NCBI GenBank assembly: GCA_004369045.1
Contig: ML213512.1
Location: 614,085-678,084, forward strand
Source of the DNA: Heliocybe sulcata
Taxonomy: Eukaryota > Basidiomycota > Agaricomycetes > Gloeophyllales > Gloeophyllaceae
Direction of reading: 5' to 3'
Length of the DNA: 64,000 nucleotides
The notes below the pieces were generated by a model. That model was given only the letters and a program-made list of their open reading frames with translations. It was not told the DNA's origin and did not search any database. The translations under genes and the position numbers were made by a program. Below, piece by piece: positions 10,161 through 22,049 of the stretch. The number at the start of each line of letters is the position of its first letter. Position 1 is the stretch's first letter.

Positions 10161-13100
10161 ATGAGCAAGGTTTCCTCTAGTTCACAATCGAAGATTCCTT
10201 CCCAGCTTCCGTCAAAGTCAGCTTGGGCACGGGGACCCCCTCAGAGCACTTCCTCAGCTTCCTCGCCCCGCACTCAGTCGCCTGCTCCAACCAGCGCGAC
10301 CCCGCCAGCCACTGCGACACATTCTAGACGTCCTAGTGCTCTTACTGGTCAGGGTGTCTCGATAAAGGATGGCGTATCTGTACCTAGGAGCAATGCCGGG
10401 CATGTCAAGCAGGGTGAGTACGATGCAGTTTATTGAAGTAGGGCGTTGATTGTTAATCCTGCACCAGCATCGTCCGTTACGTTTGGTTCGATAGATGACG
10501 CGTCTTCGGCGCCCATATCCTCTTCCCCAGCCAGCATACCGGCTATAAAGGCCGAAACCGTAAAATCGTTCGGGACTGTACCCGCGTCACCGTCGCCGAC
10601 GTCCGTAAATGGCAAGCAGCCCGTAGGATCTGTACGAGGAGCCAACGGATCATCTAATGGCACATCAACCTCATCCACAAGCGAGGCTAAGAAGCCATTC
10701 AGCAAGTTTGACGTCAAACAGCTCTTCCAGAATCCAAGCTCGAGCTCTCCTACACCTTCTGTATCATCACCACTGCCATCGTCCTCTCCATCCGTTCGAC
10801 CATCGGCATTGCCCCCTCAGCACACTCCGCCTGCCTCGCAGCTGGGCAACGGCCCGTATACCCCCTTTACACCTAGCGCGCAATTTAGAACACCTACGAC
10901 TCCTGCTAATGGACCTGCCGGACCTGGCCAGCCTCCGCGTTCCCCGGTGTCTTTCAGACCGATGGCGAATGGCGCAGGCGGCGCTGGCGCTCGGCCGTCG
11001 ACGGGTCCCACACCTCCTGCGGGTCCGCCCCAGGGCATGCCCGCTGCTATGCCTAGTCCGCGCATGACACCCCACCCTCACCCTGCGACACCGGCGGGGT
11101 TGCCGCCTGGTACACCCGTTGGTTGGCAGCCGTATGCATACGTGAGTCCACGCTATTCGAATTGGTTGCAATACTAGACTGACGTCTTCTCCAGTCCTAC
11201 TATGTACCTGGTCTTCCTGCGGAACACTACATGCAGCCGCACTCGCCATACGGCCAATGGATGCCTCCGCAAGGCTTCCAACCTCCTCCGCAACATCCCC
11301 AAGCTCATATGCCCCATGTTCCGCCTGGTCCGCCAGGACCTCCTCACTCCGGTATGCCTATGTCCCCACGAAATCCTCCGCCACCGTTACAGGGACCCGG
11401 AACGCCCACGCCTTCACATGCTGTCCCTGCCCAACATCAACACGTGCCCTCGAGTACTGCAAGTACCATCTCCTCTCCTCCCTCCACTCCCTCTACCCTT
11501 GGCCCAGCCGGGCCTACCGGCAACGCCCGCTTAAACTCCGGGGCCAGTGCATTCGTTCCTCGGCAGTCAAAGATCGTCATCAAGAGTATTGATGGCCAGG
11601 AAGTCGACTTGCGTGCATTGGGAAAGACGCCATCGCAGTCTGGTGCACCGGTTGCCCCACCTTCACCTGCTCCTAGCCCTGCTCGGCGGTCCACCATCCG
11701 TATGGAGACGGAGGAGGCGAAGAACAAGCGGCTAGCGGAGGAGAAGGAGAAGGAGCGAAAGAAGGAGGAAGAGGAGGAGCGGAAGAGGAAGGAGATCGAG
11801 GAGAAGGAAAGGAAGGAGCGCCAGGAGGTGGAAAAGAAGAAGAGGGAGGAAGAGGAGCGCGTGCAGCGGGAGCAGGACGAGAGGAAGCGGAAGGAGGAGG
11901 AGGAGGTGAGGAGGAAGGAGGAGGAAGATAAGGAGAGGATGCGGAAGGAGGAGGAGGAGAAGGAGAGGGTTAGGAAAGAGGAGGAGGAGAAGGTGAGAGT
12001 TGAGGAGGAGAGGAAGAAGAAGGAAGAGGAGGAAAAGCAGGTTAAAAGGGAAGAAGAGCAGAAGAAACGGAAGGAGGAGGAAGAACAGCGGATGCGTGAA
12101 GAGGAGGAGAAGCGGAAGGAGGAGGAGGAGGCGGAGGCCGCCAAGGCCAAGGCCGAGACACCGGCCCCGCCACCTGAGGAGAAGCCTGCCGAGCCTGAGA
12201 TGGAGGAAGGCGAGGTGAAGGAGGAGGCACCTGCTGCGGCTGAGGAAGAGAAGAAGGACGAGGAGCAGAAGCCAAAGGACAAGGGACCCTTGCGGATCGA
12301 TACCGCTATTCCTTCTCCGGAGCAGAAACGCCGCCCTGGGCCTCTTGATCTTTCTAGCACTCGCCAGACCAATATTTCCCAGCCCCTCCCCTCCGCGCTT
12401 GCTACTGCGCGCATTATTGATGACTTGGGGAGTGTCACCTATCCTCAAGGTATCCAGAGCCCGAGGCCGGAACTTAATGCGAATGCGAAGAACGGCAAGT
12501 TCAGGTGAGTCTGAGATATGTCGCGTGGTCCTGGGACGTCCACAGATGATCTTTTGTAGATATGACCGCGATTTCTTGCTCCAGTTCATGTCAATCTGCA
12601 AGGAGAAGCCCGACCACCTTCCACCCTTGGACGCCATCGGTATCGAGCCTGCTAGCGACCACTACATGTCTCGTGGTGGCTCGCAACGTGGCAGTCGCTC
12701 AGCAGCGATGTCTACACCTCCCGCTCTCTCCCGCCAGGCCTCCGTTGGTCTTGGTATCTCGTCTTTCGGCAAGCCGGGTGGCTTCGCTATGGGACAGTTC
12801 GCAACACCCACGAGTAAACTGTCCAGCGAGGAGCGGTTTGCCATGGCAAGTGGTGCTCGCCCTGGCCCCAGCGGCCCGGGTGCATCTGCGTTTGGTGGCC
12901 GCCCCCCTGCGATGTCCCGCACACCCAGTCAAGGCGGCCCAGGTGCGTCTGGCTCTGGACGAACACGCAGTCATCGGGGTAATAAGCGCCCCGGAGACAA
13001 GAATGGCGGTCCTGGTCAGATGTCCTTCCAGCACCAGCCGCCAGGTGGCCTCATGGGTCCTCCACTGGAGCCTGTTGCACCTCTCCAGGCATCGGCGAAC

Positions 13101-15023
13101 CGCTGGGTACCGCAGAGCTCAGCACGCAAGCCTGTTAATGACGATTCTCCCGAGGTCGTGGACCGTAAGGTCCGGGGCTTGCTCAACAAGCTCACAATGG
13201 AGCGGTTCGAGTCCATTTCTGACCAGATCATTGGCTGGGCGAACAAGTCTGAGAAGGAGAAGGATGGCCGGACCCTCATCCAAGTCATTCGGTTGGTCTT
13301 TGAGAAGGCCACTGATGAGGCTGCCTGGTCGGAGATGTATGCGCGGCTGTGTCGGAAGATGATGGAGCAGATCAGTCCCGATGTGCAGGACGAAGGTATT
13401 CGGAACGCGGAAGGCAAACCCATCACGGGTGGGCAGCTGTTCAGGAAGTACCTCCTCAACCGGTGTCAGGAAGACTTCGAGCGTGGTTGGGCTGCGAAGG
13501 AGAGTACCGCTGCTGCTGCAAAGGGCAAGGCTTCTGCTGATGCCGCCCTCGCCGCAGCAAATGAAGGCAAGGAGGAGGAGGAGGCTGAGTTGTACTCCGA
13601 GGAGTACTATGCTGCAGCGAAGGCCAAGCGGCAGGGTCTTGGTCTCGTCAAGTTCATTGGCGAGTTGTTCAAGCTGCAGATGCTGACGGAGCGTATCATG
13701 CACGAGTGTATCAAGAAGCTGCTGAGCAATGTCGATAACCCCGAGGAGGAGGAAATCGAAAGCTTGTGCCAGCTGCTCACGACGATCGGTCAGATCCTCG
13801 ACACACCGCGGGCGAAGCAATATATGGATATCTACTTCGCTCGTATGAAGGAGCTGGCAAAGAACCAGAAGGTTTCTTCTCGTATGCAGTTCATGTTACA
13901 GGTATGTGGTGTTTGCTCTCCACGGTCACGACTTTGCTGATTTGCATTGCCAGGATGTCATTGAATTGCGTCACCGCAACTGGATACCCCGTAACGCGAT
14001 GGCGGCTCCGAAGACGATCGCTGAGATCCATCAACAGGTAAGCTCATAGGTGTTGGTGTTGTTCCATAGCATAACCCGTGCTTTCAGGCTGCGAAGGAGC
14101 AGGCTATGAACGAGCGCGAGTCTGCCCAAAGGATGAACACCATGTCGCGCGGCGGCTCACGACGCGGACAAGACCGACAGGACCAGCAACAGGGTGACGG
14201 ATGGACTGCTGCTCGTCCTGCCAAGGCTGGCGATCTGTCGAACTTTGGCAAGATCAGCAAGCAGTCACCGATGACGTTCGGGCCGAGTGGTATCTTCGCA
14301 AGCAAGAAGGAGATCAAGGAGAGCAAGCGCGACTCGACGATTTCGCGGTCGACGTCTGGCAACATGTTCGCTATGCTCAATAATGCTGAAGCGGCTGAGG
14401 CGGCGGCTAAGCCCAGTAGGCCTCCAAGTCGGAAGCCCAGCGTTGACTTGTCGCAGGCAGGCACTCCCTCTGAGCCATCCCAGCGGAGGAAGATTCAGCT
14501 GCTACCTCGGTCGAAGCCTCTGGAAGATGAAGAGTCGAAGCCAGAGACGCCTTCTGCTTCTCGCGCTGGATCTGACGATGGGGAGGAGGCTGATGGCGAG
14601 CCTACCATGTCCGAGGAAGAGGCCAAGCGGAGGATCGCAGAGGACTCGAAGGAGTTCTTCGCTATCCGTGATCTGGACGAAGCCGAGGAGTACTTTACCA
14701 AGCTGCCTCAGGGACATCGGTTCCGTCTTGTCGACTCTTTGCTTACAAAGGCTATCGAGTCAAAGGTTACCGACGCCGAGCTCGTCGCTGGCCTCTTCCG
14801 TCGCGCTGCCGAGAAGGATCTGTGCTCACCGGCTGCTTTTGAGGAGGGTTTCATGGGTACTGCCGAGTTCATCGACGATATTGCTGTCGATGCACCCAAG
14901 GCGCCCGAGCTGTTTGCTATCATGATGAAAGGCGCTGGTTTGGACAAGGACCAGGAGCGGCGTGATCGCATCGTTGACAAGTCGATGGACAAGGACAAAC
15001 TCATTTCCATGTTATCATCATAG
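10161..15023 (+). CDS. eIF4G: Translation initiation factor eIF4G, full length
   Basis: Six exons: 10161..10413, 10468..11141, 11195..12504, 12560..13901, 13954..14037, 14088..15023 (1532 aa). Introns are 50-55 nt and all phases agree. This is the scaffold that links the cap-binding eIF4E, the helicase eIF4A, eIF3 and poly(A)-binding protein on mRNA. The N-terminal 450 residues are rich in Ser, Pro, Ala and Gly. A KPFSKFDVKQLF motif lies near residue 180. A very charged Lys/Glu/Arg coiled-coil segment spans about 480-635. The eIF4E-binding motif YDRDFLL begins at residue 747, MIF4G spans about 944-1221 and MA3 about 1395-1530. The ATG at 10161 is the first in frame; no upstream ATG extends it. 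The coiled-coil region is a purine-rich tract (about 11705..12170) that creates long meaningless frames on the other strand. Its C-terminal exons are the source or sister of the two - strand paralogs. Confidence 0.93.
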
Positions 15024-15221
15024 TAGATACTGTTCATACTGTATATTAGCGTATATTTTATTCGGTTCGCTCTCTGTTGCATTTCCTCACTGCGTCTTTT
15101 CTGTACCTGCACTGGCTTTTCTGTTTGTTTCAATATTATTCTTGGCTCGAGGTCGAGCACGTCCACGCACTGTCCAACCTCCAATGATATTTAATCGCGA
15201 TCGATAGGCATCGCCCTGAAC

Positions 15222-15281
15222 CCTGCAAAGTGTACCGTCAGAATATGTGCGCCTGCAAAGCGTACCGTCAGAATATGTGCT
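15222..15281. repeat. 30-bp tandem duplication
   Basis: Two adjacent 30-bp units (15222..15251 and 15252..15281), each containing 'gtaccgtcagaatatgtgc', differ at two positions. They lie about 200 bp past the stop of the full eIF4G gene. Confidence 0.8.
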
Positions 15282-15549
15282 CCTCCAGCATCTTGTGCTG
15301 GCGTTCTCAGAGATCCACGACATGACGCGTGATGCTCCGCGACTAGAGCGGTTTGACATAGCCGCAGCAATGGCATGTGCGTAAATCTCTGCTGCGCCAT
15401 CCAGTATATGCCTTATGGGTCGAGACTGACTGCGAAAGGTAGAGATGGGAGGGGCGAACGCCCGAATGAGGCAGCCATGAGGGAACTTGCAGTCTCCAAC
15501 GACGAGGAGGACCGAAACCTGTGTTAGACGGGTAAGGAACACGAAGTAC

Positions 15550-15639
15550 GGGCACGTCGTCGAGCATATACGAGTACGAGCATATACGAGTACGGAAACT
15601 CCACATTCCGTGCTAGTATATGCTCGACGTTATGTGCCC
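15550..15639. repeat. Long palindromic hairpin with internal tandem repeat
   Basis: Outer arms gggcac (15550..15555) and gtgccc (15634..15639) enclose arms built on 'gtcgagcatata' and its complement 'tatatgctcgac'. The left side also carries a second tandem copy of 'gagcatatacgagtac'. The structure lies about 180 bp upstream of the MFS transporter start. It may be a mobile-element footprint or a cruciform; its function is unknown. Confidence 0.65.
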
Positions 15640-15820
15640 GATACGCCAGCAGGAACCGCCAGATGGAATTTCAAATTCTCGGTGGTTAGTATGCCCGCTC
15701 CGGCCAATCGAGTCTCTTTAGTGTAGAAGCTATGCATCTGCTGTGCTGACGCCCAAGTCGGTTTAAGTATCAGATGCACCTCGCACCTTATCTCATTCTT
15801 CTCCTGGACGCTTGCGCACC

Positions 15821-18041
15821 ATGACCCTAGGATGCTTTGGGGGCACGAGCAAGTCGGGTCAAAATGGCCAAGGAACAAGCCTTGCCACCAAGATCTCCCT
15901 AATGATCGCATTATGCATTCCAGTCATTTTGGAAACACTGGATTATACTGGTAAGCACTACCTTAGGCCTGAGATGGAAGGGAAGACCACTCACAATTAA
16001 TTGACCTTAAAGTTGTCGCTACGGCACAACCTCACATTGCAGTATGTGTATATGCGATAGGGAAAAAATCGCGAAGATTGACGTTTATCGCTCCAGTCTA
16101 TCTTTCATTCACTAAATCTGCAAAGGTAAGCGAATCTTGAGACCCCAATGCGACCCCGACTCACAAATGTCACTTAGTTATATCGGAACCGCCTATCTCC
16201 TCTCATCCACCGTATTCATCCCATTCTTCGGGTCACTAGCAGACATATATGGACGCCATCCCACCTTGCAACTTTCGCTCCTGTTCTTCATGATCGGCAG
16301 TGCTCTGAGCACAGGCGCCCACGACATGCCCACCATGCTTGCAGGGCGAGGGATCGCCGGCATAGGCGCAGCGGGTTTGACTGCTGTGAGCCCATGTTTG
16401 ATGCCTATTGCGTCCAGCACTCTGACCCCAGATGCGGACCACAGGTGGTCCGAATTATCCTTGCCGACTCGAGGTCACTGGACGACAACAACTGGCAGAC
16501 GACCATGCTCATGATCTTGTACACCATCGGGTACTGCGTCGGTCCAGTTATCGGCGGTGCGCTCGTTTCAGTCTCGTTCCGCTGGATATTTGCTATCAAG
16601 TGCGTTCACGACCGTGCCGTGTACCGAAACTCGTCAATCGCTAACTGAGATCCAGTCTGCCAGCATGTACGGCCGCGGCCATCCTGTGTTTCTTCATCCT
16701 TCCGAGAATAGCGCAGAAGGGCAAAGCCCCCGAGCGCCTGCCAGTCAAGTTCGGCCAGAAAGAGTCGTGGTTTGATAAACTGCTCCGCATCGACTGGGTC
16801 GGTGCTGTGCTCTTCATGGGGGGCGGCATCCTCCTCCTGCTCGCACTCAACTGGGGATCCACTGAAGCCTGGCGATCGGCCAAGGTCATTGTTTCGTTCG
16901 TCGTCGGAGGCATCCTGTTCATCGCCTTTGGGAGTTACGAGGTGATGCTCGTGCACTACCGCGATTCTCCGGTACCTCCGCCGTTACGGATGCTCTGGGC
17001 GGACCCGCTGGTCCCTATGAATGTGTTCTTGTCGTACGACGCGTGCGCAGTACTGTACTCGAACTTCGTCCAGGGGATGGTCATGATGGTCATGTTCTAC
17101 TTTGTTGCTATCTTCATGGTCATCGTGGAGGGCGTGTCGGCCACCAAAGCGGGCGTGCAGCTGATATACTTCGCACCGGGGATGGTGAGTTGTTCTCCTA
17201 CCCGAAATGAGTCAGGGCTGAAACACCACACCAGGGTGCCGGGTCTTTCCTGTCCATGCAGATCATCAGGATCACTCGCCAGCCTCGCCGGGCAGTCCAA
17301 CTTGGAAGCCTGGTCATGGTAGTTGGCCTTGGCTTCGTATCCATGGGTGTCGACCAGAACAAGCGCGCGCTCGTCGACGGGTGAGGCGTGCCCGCATCTC
17401 AACCGATGTCTGTGTCTAATCGCAATGTAGCTTCATGGTCATGACAGGCGCCGGCGTTGGCCTCTCCGTGGCCTCTTCCATCCTGCAGGTCCGCTTTACG
17501 CAGTCTGAGGCGAAGCAGGCACGCGTCACTGCGCTCACGCTTTTCGTCCGTACCAGCTCGCTCCCAGCTCTCTGCTTCAGCCGCTGATGATATCTCGCAG
17601 ATGCGCTCCTTCGGCGGCACCGTCGGCCTCGCGCAGTGTGGCGCCGTCATGAACGCCAAAGTCTCGGCACACATCGTCTCAGCAGTCAGGTCTGGGGCCC
17701 TCAGCGCGACCGGCATCGGTGCATTGGGGTCGGGCACCTGGAGCTCGGGCAGTCTCGGTTCATTGCAGACCATTGACGCGCTGCCAGGGGCTGTGCAGGA
17801 TGTCGTCCATACAGCATTCACGATCGGGACAAGATACAGCTTCATTTCGTTGGTACCCTGGGCCGGGTTAGCGTTCATCACGTCGATGTTTTTGGGACGG
17901 ATTCCGGCCACGGATGAGAAAAGTAACAAGGTTGATGTGGAGGAGAGCAGTGGTGGGAAAGTGAAGCCAGATGGAGACAGCACGAATGCTCTTGAGATGC
18001 AGGAAGTGAGGAGATCTTCTGTCGAGGGTCGACGAACCTAG
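15821..18041 (+). CDS. Major facilitator superfamily multidrug-type transporter
   Basis: Nine exons: 15821..15950, 16013..16041, 16097..16125, 16178..16385, 16445..16599, 16656..17184, 17235..17380, 17431..17545, 17601..18041 (593 aa). Two 29-nt exons are fixed by phase and by the family pattern LDYTVVATAQPHIAS..SYIGTAYLL. Motif A of the superfamily is present as GSLADIYGRHPTLQL. The length and many hydrophobic spans suggest the 14-helix drug:H+ antiporter type, with the conserved FRSFGGT-like block seen here as MRSFGGTVGLAQC. The predicted place is the plasma membrane, with proton-driven export of small molecules. The substrate cannot be told. The C-terminal tail is hydrophilic. The gene is convergent with PPM1, with only about 180 bp between stops. 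Confidence 0.88.
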
Positions 18042-18223
18042 ATACCTGGTTGTGAGACTGGCTATCGTAAACTCCAGGGTTATATGGTATAGTCATGGCA
18101 CGATATTTGTGATACCCGCATAAAGTCGTATTCATACATTGCACTTCGAAAACACTCTTCTCAGTGACCTCTTACAACCATATGTAAGGTGCGAGATATG
18201 CACCTGACGTAGCGATGCAAGCT

Positions 18224-19466
18224 TCATTCATCTTCACGTAGTGAGTTGCCTGGGTTCCTTTTCTGTTTCAAGCCCCATTCTGTCCAGGGCGCCTTCAGGG
18301 AGTTACTGCTCTCAACCAACCGGACGCCCCATGTAATCGCGTAGTGACCGAGGACAAGCTCCAGTTCTTCAATTTCATCCAGCATCTCCAACGTAGATAT
18401 CCTATACAAACATGTCAGTGAATCCTTGAGGGTCAAAACGTGAATAACCGCACCTCTCCGCTTCCGAAGAGCTGATGTATGTTCTTCGGATGTCACGCAA
18501 AGTCAGCGCGTGTGCCATCGTGAAGCCGTGTTGGAGGAACCGGTTAGGGAGAGACGCAACGTCGGGGTAGGGTACAGCACCAGGCAAAGAGACTCCACGA
18601 GCCTTCAGGTTTTCATGCATGACGCGGCCAAAGGAGTCGGATAGACCGAACATCTCGTAGACTATCCCGCCCAAGGGACCCGTGCCGTGAGAGAAGTACT
18701 CAACGAACCACTGAATGAGGGAGAACGAGGCTTCGGGTGACATGTATACCAGTACGCATTCCCACAGGAGAAGGGTTGGCAGGTTGGGTGAGAGAAGAGA
18801 GGAGTCTGACGCCGCAAGTGCGGGACCAAGAGTCGCGGCCGGAGGGAGACGCAGATCAGCAGGGATAAGGTGATAGATAGGCGAATGAAGAGCAATTCCG
18901 CCGCTCTCTTCAGTCCGTACGCGCAGATTTATTAGCACAAAAGACATCACCAAGGAAAGCGTACTCACCCAGCTTGATGTCTTCCGATTGTCCAAGTATT
19001 CCACATAAATCCTTGCTCTTCTTGATAGCCATGGCCTTCTTCGTCGTCACTTCTGCGAAGTCGACCTCTATATAAGCCGCTAGACGTCCCTTTCTGGGAC
19101 CGGTCTTTACTACAACTCATTGGCATCAATCCAATAGTGTACGAGAATTGAAATCCTGCTAACCTCGATTCTCCAGAACCTAGTGTCACTACCGGCGCCC
19201 ATACTAACTATCTGGGCCTTCTTTCCCTCCTGCTCTGCCAGGTCTAACCATCCACCGACTAATTCGTCGATGCCTTCAGAACGAACATATGTGCCCACAT
19301 TGATCAGTGGCGGGCGTGCCTGCAAATGGGCACGAGGTACGAATGCCTTCACAAAGGAGTCTGGTAAGTAGCCTTTCTGCACAGAGGAAAGCCTAGCGCC
19401 TGCAGCATCTGTGTCTGTTTGGCGAATAGCAGAGTCGGCATCTCGGGCATTGGACTGTGGCAGCAT
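18224..19466 (-). CDS. PPM1: Leucine carboxyl methyltransferase 1 (PP2A methyltransferase)
   Basis: Four exons: 19164..19466, 18969..19104, 18454..18907, 18224..18401 (356 aa, near the normal family length). Introns are 59, 61 and 52 nt. The enzyme transfers a methyl group from S-adenosylmethionine to the C-terminal leucine of PP2A-type catalytic subunits, which controls assembly with regulatory subunits. Motifs in order: KGYLPDSFVKAF, RPPLINVGTYVR, the SAM-binding GAGSDTR (residues 90-96), YIEVDFAEVTTKKAMAI, and a LPTLLLWECVLVYMSPE block. The ATG at 19466 is used because the frame above it offers only non-ATG codons. The acceptor of exon 2 has an alternative 15 nt downstream. Confidence 0.88.
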
Positions 19467-19841
19467 GGTGGTTGCGACTAAGATGTGGCGCAGGGTCACC
19501 GCGCTAGCCGCATGGTTTCTACCGCAGACAAGGCCAAATGTACTACGACAATGACACTCTTTACTGTATCGCGTCGTGTCATATTTCTGTACAAATTAGC
19601 ATAAAGGTTCGAGCTGAACCAGGGTTACTACAGCCATACTTATTGGTGTCACCGCACAGTGGCGGCCCAGGCTCAAGCCTGATACAATGGAATAATGAAC
19701 TCATCGGCAAAAATGAGATATTCAGCGCGCCAGAAAGTAACTACCAGTGGCTTGTTACTGCTCGGAGTATAGCGGGTTTGCTAAAAACATGTGCGTATTC
19801 GCCTGATTCCATATCCTTGGTTTAAGCACCTTTCTGCAGAG

Positions 19842-21293
19842 CTATACATTGAGACTCACCGCTAGGCCATCTTGCCACCAACTCTCGCGACACTCCGCCT
19901 CGGTTCGCACGGAACGTGTTCTGGAAATATAAACATCGTGTGTATGGCAAGCCAACTCTTCAATTGTCTTCTGAGACTCTGATACATCGTCGACGTAGGC
20001 GGTTACGGACCGTAAAGTCGGTACATCGTCGGATTCGGCCCTTGCCTGTGCAATGGTTATCAAGTCCTCGACCGGAAAATTGACGGCCAGATGTTTCAGT
20101 TTTGGATAGGGCCAGCCCTCTGCATTGGAAAAAGAACTTGGTTCCTCCTGCATAAATTGGGAGGGTACCAGGAGAGTCTTGACGTCGTGAGGGTGGCCGG
20201 TGATAATCAATGTCTCGAGGGCTTTGAATAGAGCTAGCGTAACGTGGAGCTGGTAAGGTGGGGTCTCCCATACCGAGTCCTCGTAAGGATTCTCTGGATC
20301 TTGAGCGCGAAGCAGATCCACCTTAAGCAAACGTACATCTCCCCAGGAAGGCACCCTGAACCCAAGCGCAGCAAATAATGCCATGAGTTGCACCCATATG
20401 TGGTAGCGTTGAGGTGAATGCCAAAAACACATGGAAAAAGATTGCAGACTTGGTACAAGCAGACCTAAGCAGAGAGTCATCGTGACGGTAGGGTCTTCGA
20501 AGCTGATGGACAGATCGGATAGGCAAGGTAGAGATGCACAGCCGTTTACCCTTGACTCCCAGGTAGAATCAAAGCCAAGAGCTGTGCATGAGAAGCTTTC
20601 TAGCTGCTGCATGTCGTTGAACATATCGACTACTTGGTGGCACTCTTCTGCAGATATAGACACGCTGAGACGGCGCACGCGAGAGTATATCTGGGGATTA
20701 GCTCCACGGATGGCCCAGGGTATATTGACATGGCGCAGAATGACATCGTCAGAGCTCAAGACATTAAACCACGTCTCATCCCCCAGGATATTCTCTTCTG
20801 GTATCGGTGAGCCGACGAGAGCAGGCCAGTGAATATGAAGATCCTGAACGTAGGGAAGAGCGGATCGGCACAGTGAAAGGAAGTTGTGGAAGACTTCTTC
20901 CGTACAGCAGCCAAGACTGACACGGAGCGTCCTCCATCTGTGACGTTCTGACACGGCAAGTCCGACGGCGTTCGCCAAAGACATGGCTGGTTGGTGGGCG
21001 TGTTCTGGTCCTGATTCGGAGTGGAACTGAAGGAGCAAGACAAGACCCGCATTGCCGGACCGCTGAAGATGTCTAGTGATTCGAGACGGTGTCCAACGGA
21101 AGTCGATGGAGGACCAGAGGCAGCAATTAGAGTCAGTTAGGGTTCTCCACTTGCGGCAGACGAGCTCGCAAGTCTCCAGGAAATCCGCATCTTCACTCTT
21201 GCAAACAGAGAACACCAGGCTGAGAAGCTCCTCAGGTAGACGATTTACGGCGACAGCAGGAACAGTAACTCCTTCTTCTGCCGATCCTGCCAT
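19842..21293 (-). CDS. F-box protein
   Basis: One long open exon (483 aa) from a clear ATG. An F-box lies at residues about 17-62 (NRLPEELLSLVFSV, then CRKWRTLTDSNCCLW), followed by a poorly conserved leucine-rich region. F-box proteins are the substrate receptors of SCF ubiquitin ligases; this one is of the large, fast-diverging Agaricomycete type and its target is unknown. The last codons run through a perfect donor (gcg|gtgagt) only 18 nt before the stop, so the gene may continue in a downstream exon that I could not place. Confidence 0.75.
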   Translation of the reverse strand: MAGSAEEGVTVPAVAVNRLPEELLSLVFSVCKSEDADFLETCELVCRKWRTLTDSNCCLWSSIDFRWTPSRITRHLQRSGNAGLVLLLQFHSESGPEHAHQPAMSLANAVGLAVSERHRWRTLRVSLGCCTEEVFHNFLSLCRSALPYVQDLHIHWPALVGSPIPEENILGDETWFNVLSSDDVILRHVNIPWAIRGANPQIYSRVRRLSVSISAEECHQVVDMFNDMQQLESFSCTALGFDSTWESRVNGCASLPCLSDLSISFEDPTVTMTLCLGLLVPSLQSFSMCFWHSPQRYHIWVQLMALFAALGFRVPSWGDVRLLKVDLLRAQDPENPYEDSVWETPPYQLHVTLALFKALETLIITGHPHDVKTLLVPSQFMQEEPSSFSNAEGWPYPKLKHLAVNFPVEDLITIAQARAESDDVPTLRSVTAYVDDVSESQKTIEELACHTHDVYISRTRSVRTEAECRESWWQDGLAVSLNV

Positions 21294-22049
21294 TGTTTGC
21301 CTGCCTGCAAGAGATGGACGTTCCCGACGAGCACCGTAGGTACAGTCACCGGAGAGGGATCCAAGGGATCTACCCGCCTATGGGATACCAGATATTGTAA
21401 CAAAATTCCGCTTGACGATGTTTTAATGCCAGATACCTATAGTGTGATTAATGCCCGCAATATAGTTGCCAAACGTCACTTGTCGAAGTCTTCACATTAC
21501 TTACCGATCCAGCTAAACACTAGCACTCATTTCTGCGTTACTAGCCAGTTTGAGGAATACATTCACGAGACGTTACAGTGGACTGTTGAAGATACCAGCA
21601 AGAGCGACCCAGGAACTTTTGGGCTAAGGGTCAACGTTCAACGCGGGAGTTGCCGGCGGTGCGTTTCCAGAACAGTGCCCGCGTCTCGAAAATATGGTGT
21701 ATGGAGTATGACATTTGTACGTAGTTTATGCTGTTTACAAGGATTCCGAAGATAGGCCACAGGGCATATACAGTACTGAAGCGTTACCAAGCTAGGTCCC
21801 AGGCGGTCTACCACGAACTCCAGTCGAATGCAAGACGGTGAAACATGTCTTCTCGAGAACATGAGTTACCCAAGAAGTAAGGTATAAACGTAATCCACGA
21901 ATAGTCCGACTGCGTCACAAAAATAAAGATAAGAACGTCATGGACGGTCGTGCTAGAAGACCAGGGTATTCTCTACGAAAGAGGGCTCGTCAATGCTTCA
22001 GGCAAATTGAAACGGTGGCGCAACTGACCACATAGGATAAAGGGTATCA
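21294..22049. other. Spacer without supported gene
   Basis: About 750 bp between two - strand genes. Only short frames without motifs are present. It should contain the promoter of the F-box gene near 21294..21450. Confidence 0.3.

Noticed and set aside
11437-12637. Long Ser-rich and Leu-rich open frames on the - strand
   Set aside because: They are mirror images of the purine-rich Lys/Glu coiled coil of eIF4G. Their composition is explained entirely by the other strand and they have no start context or domains.
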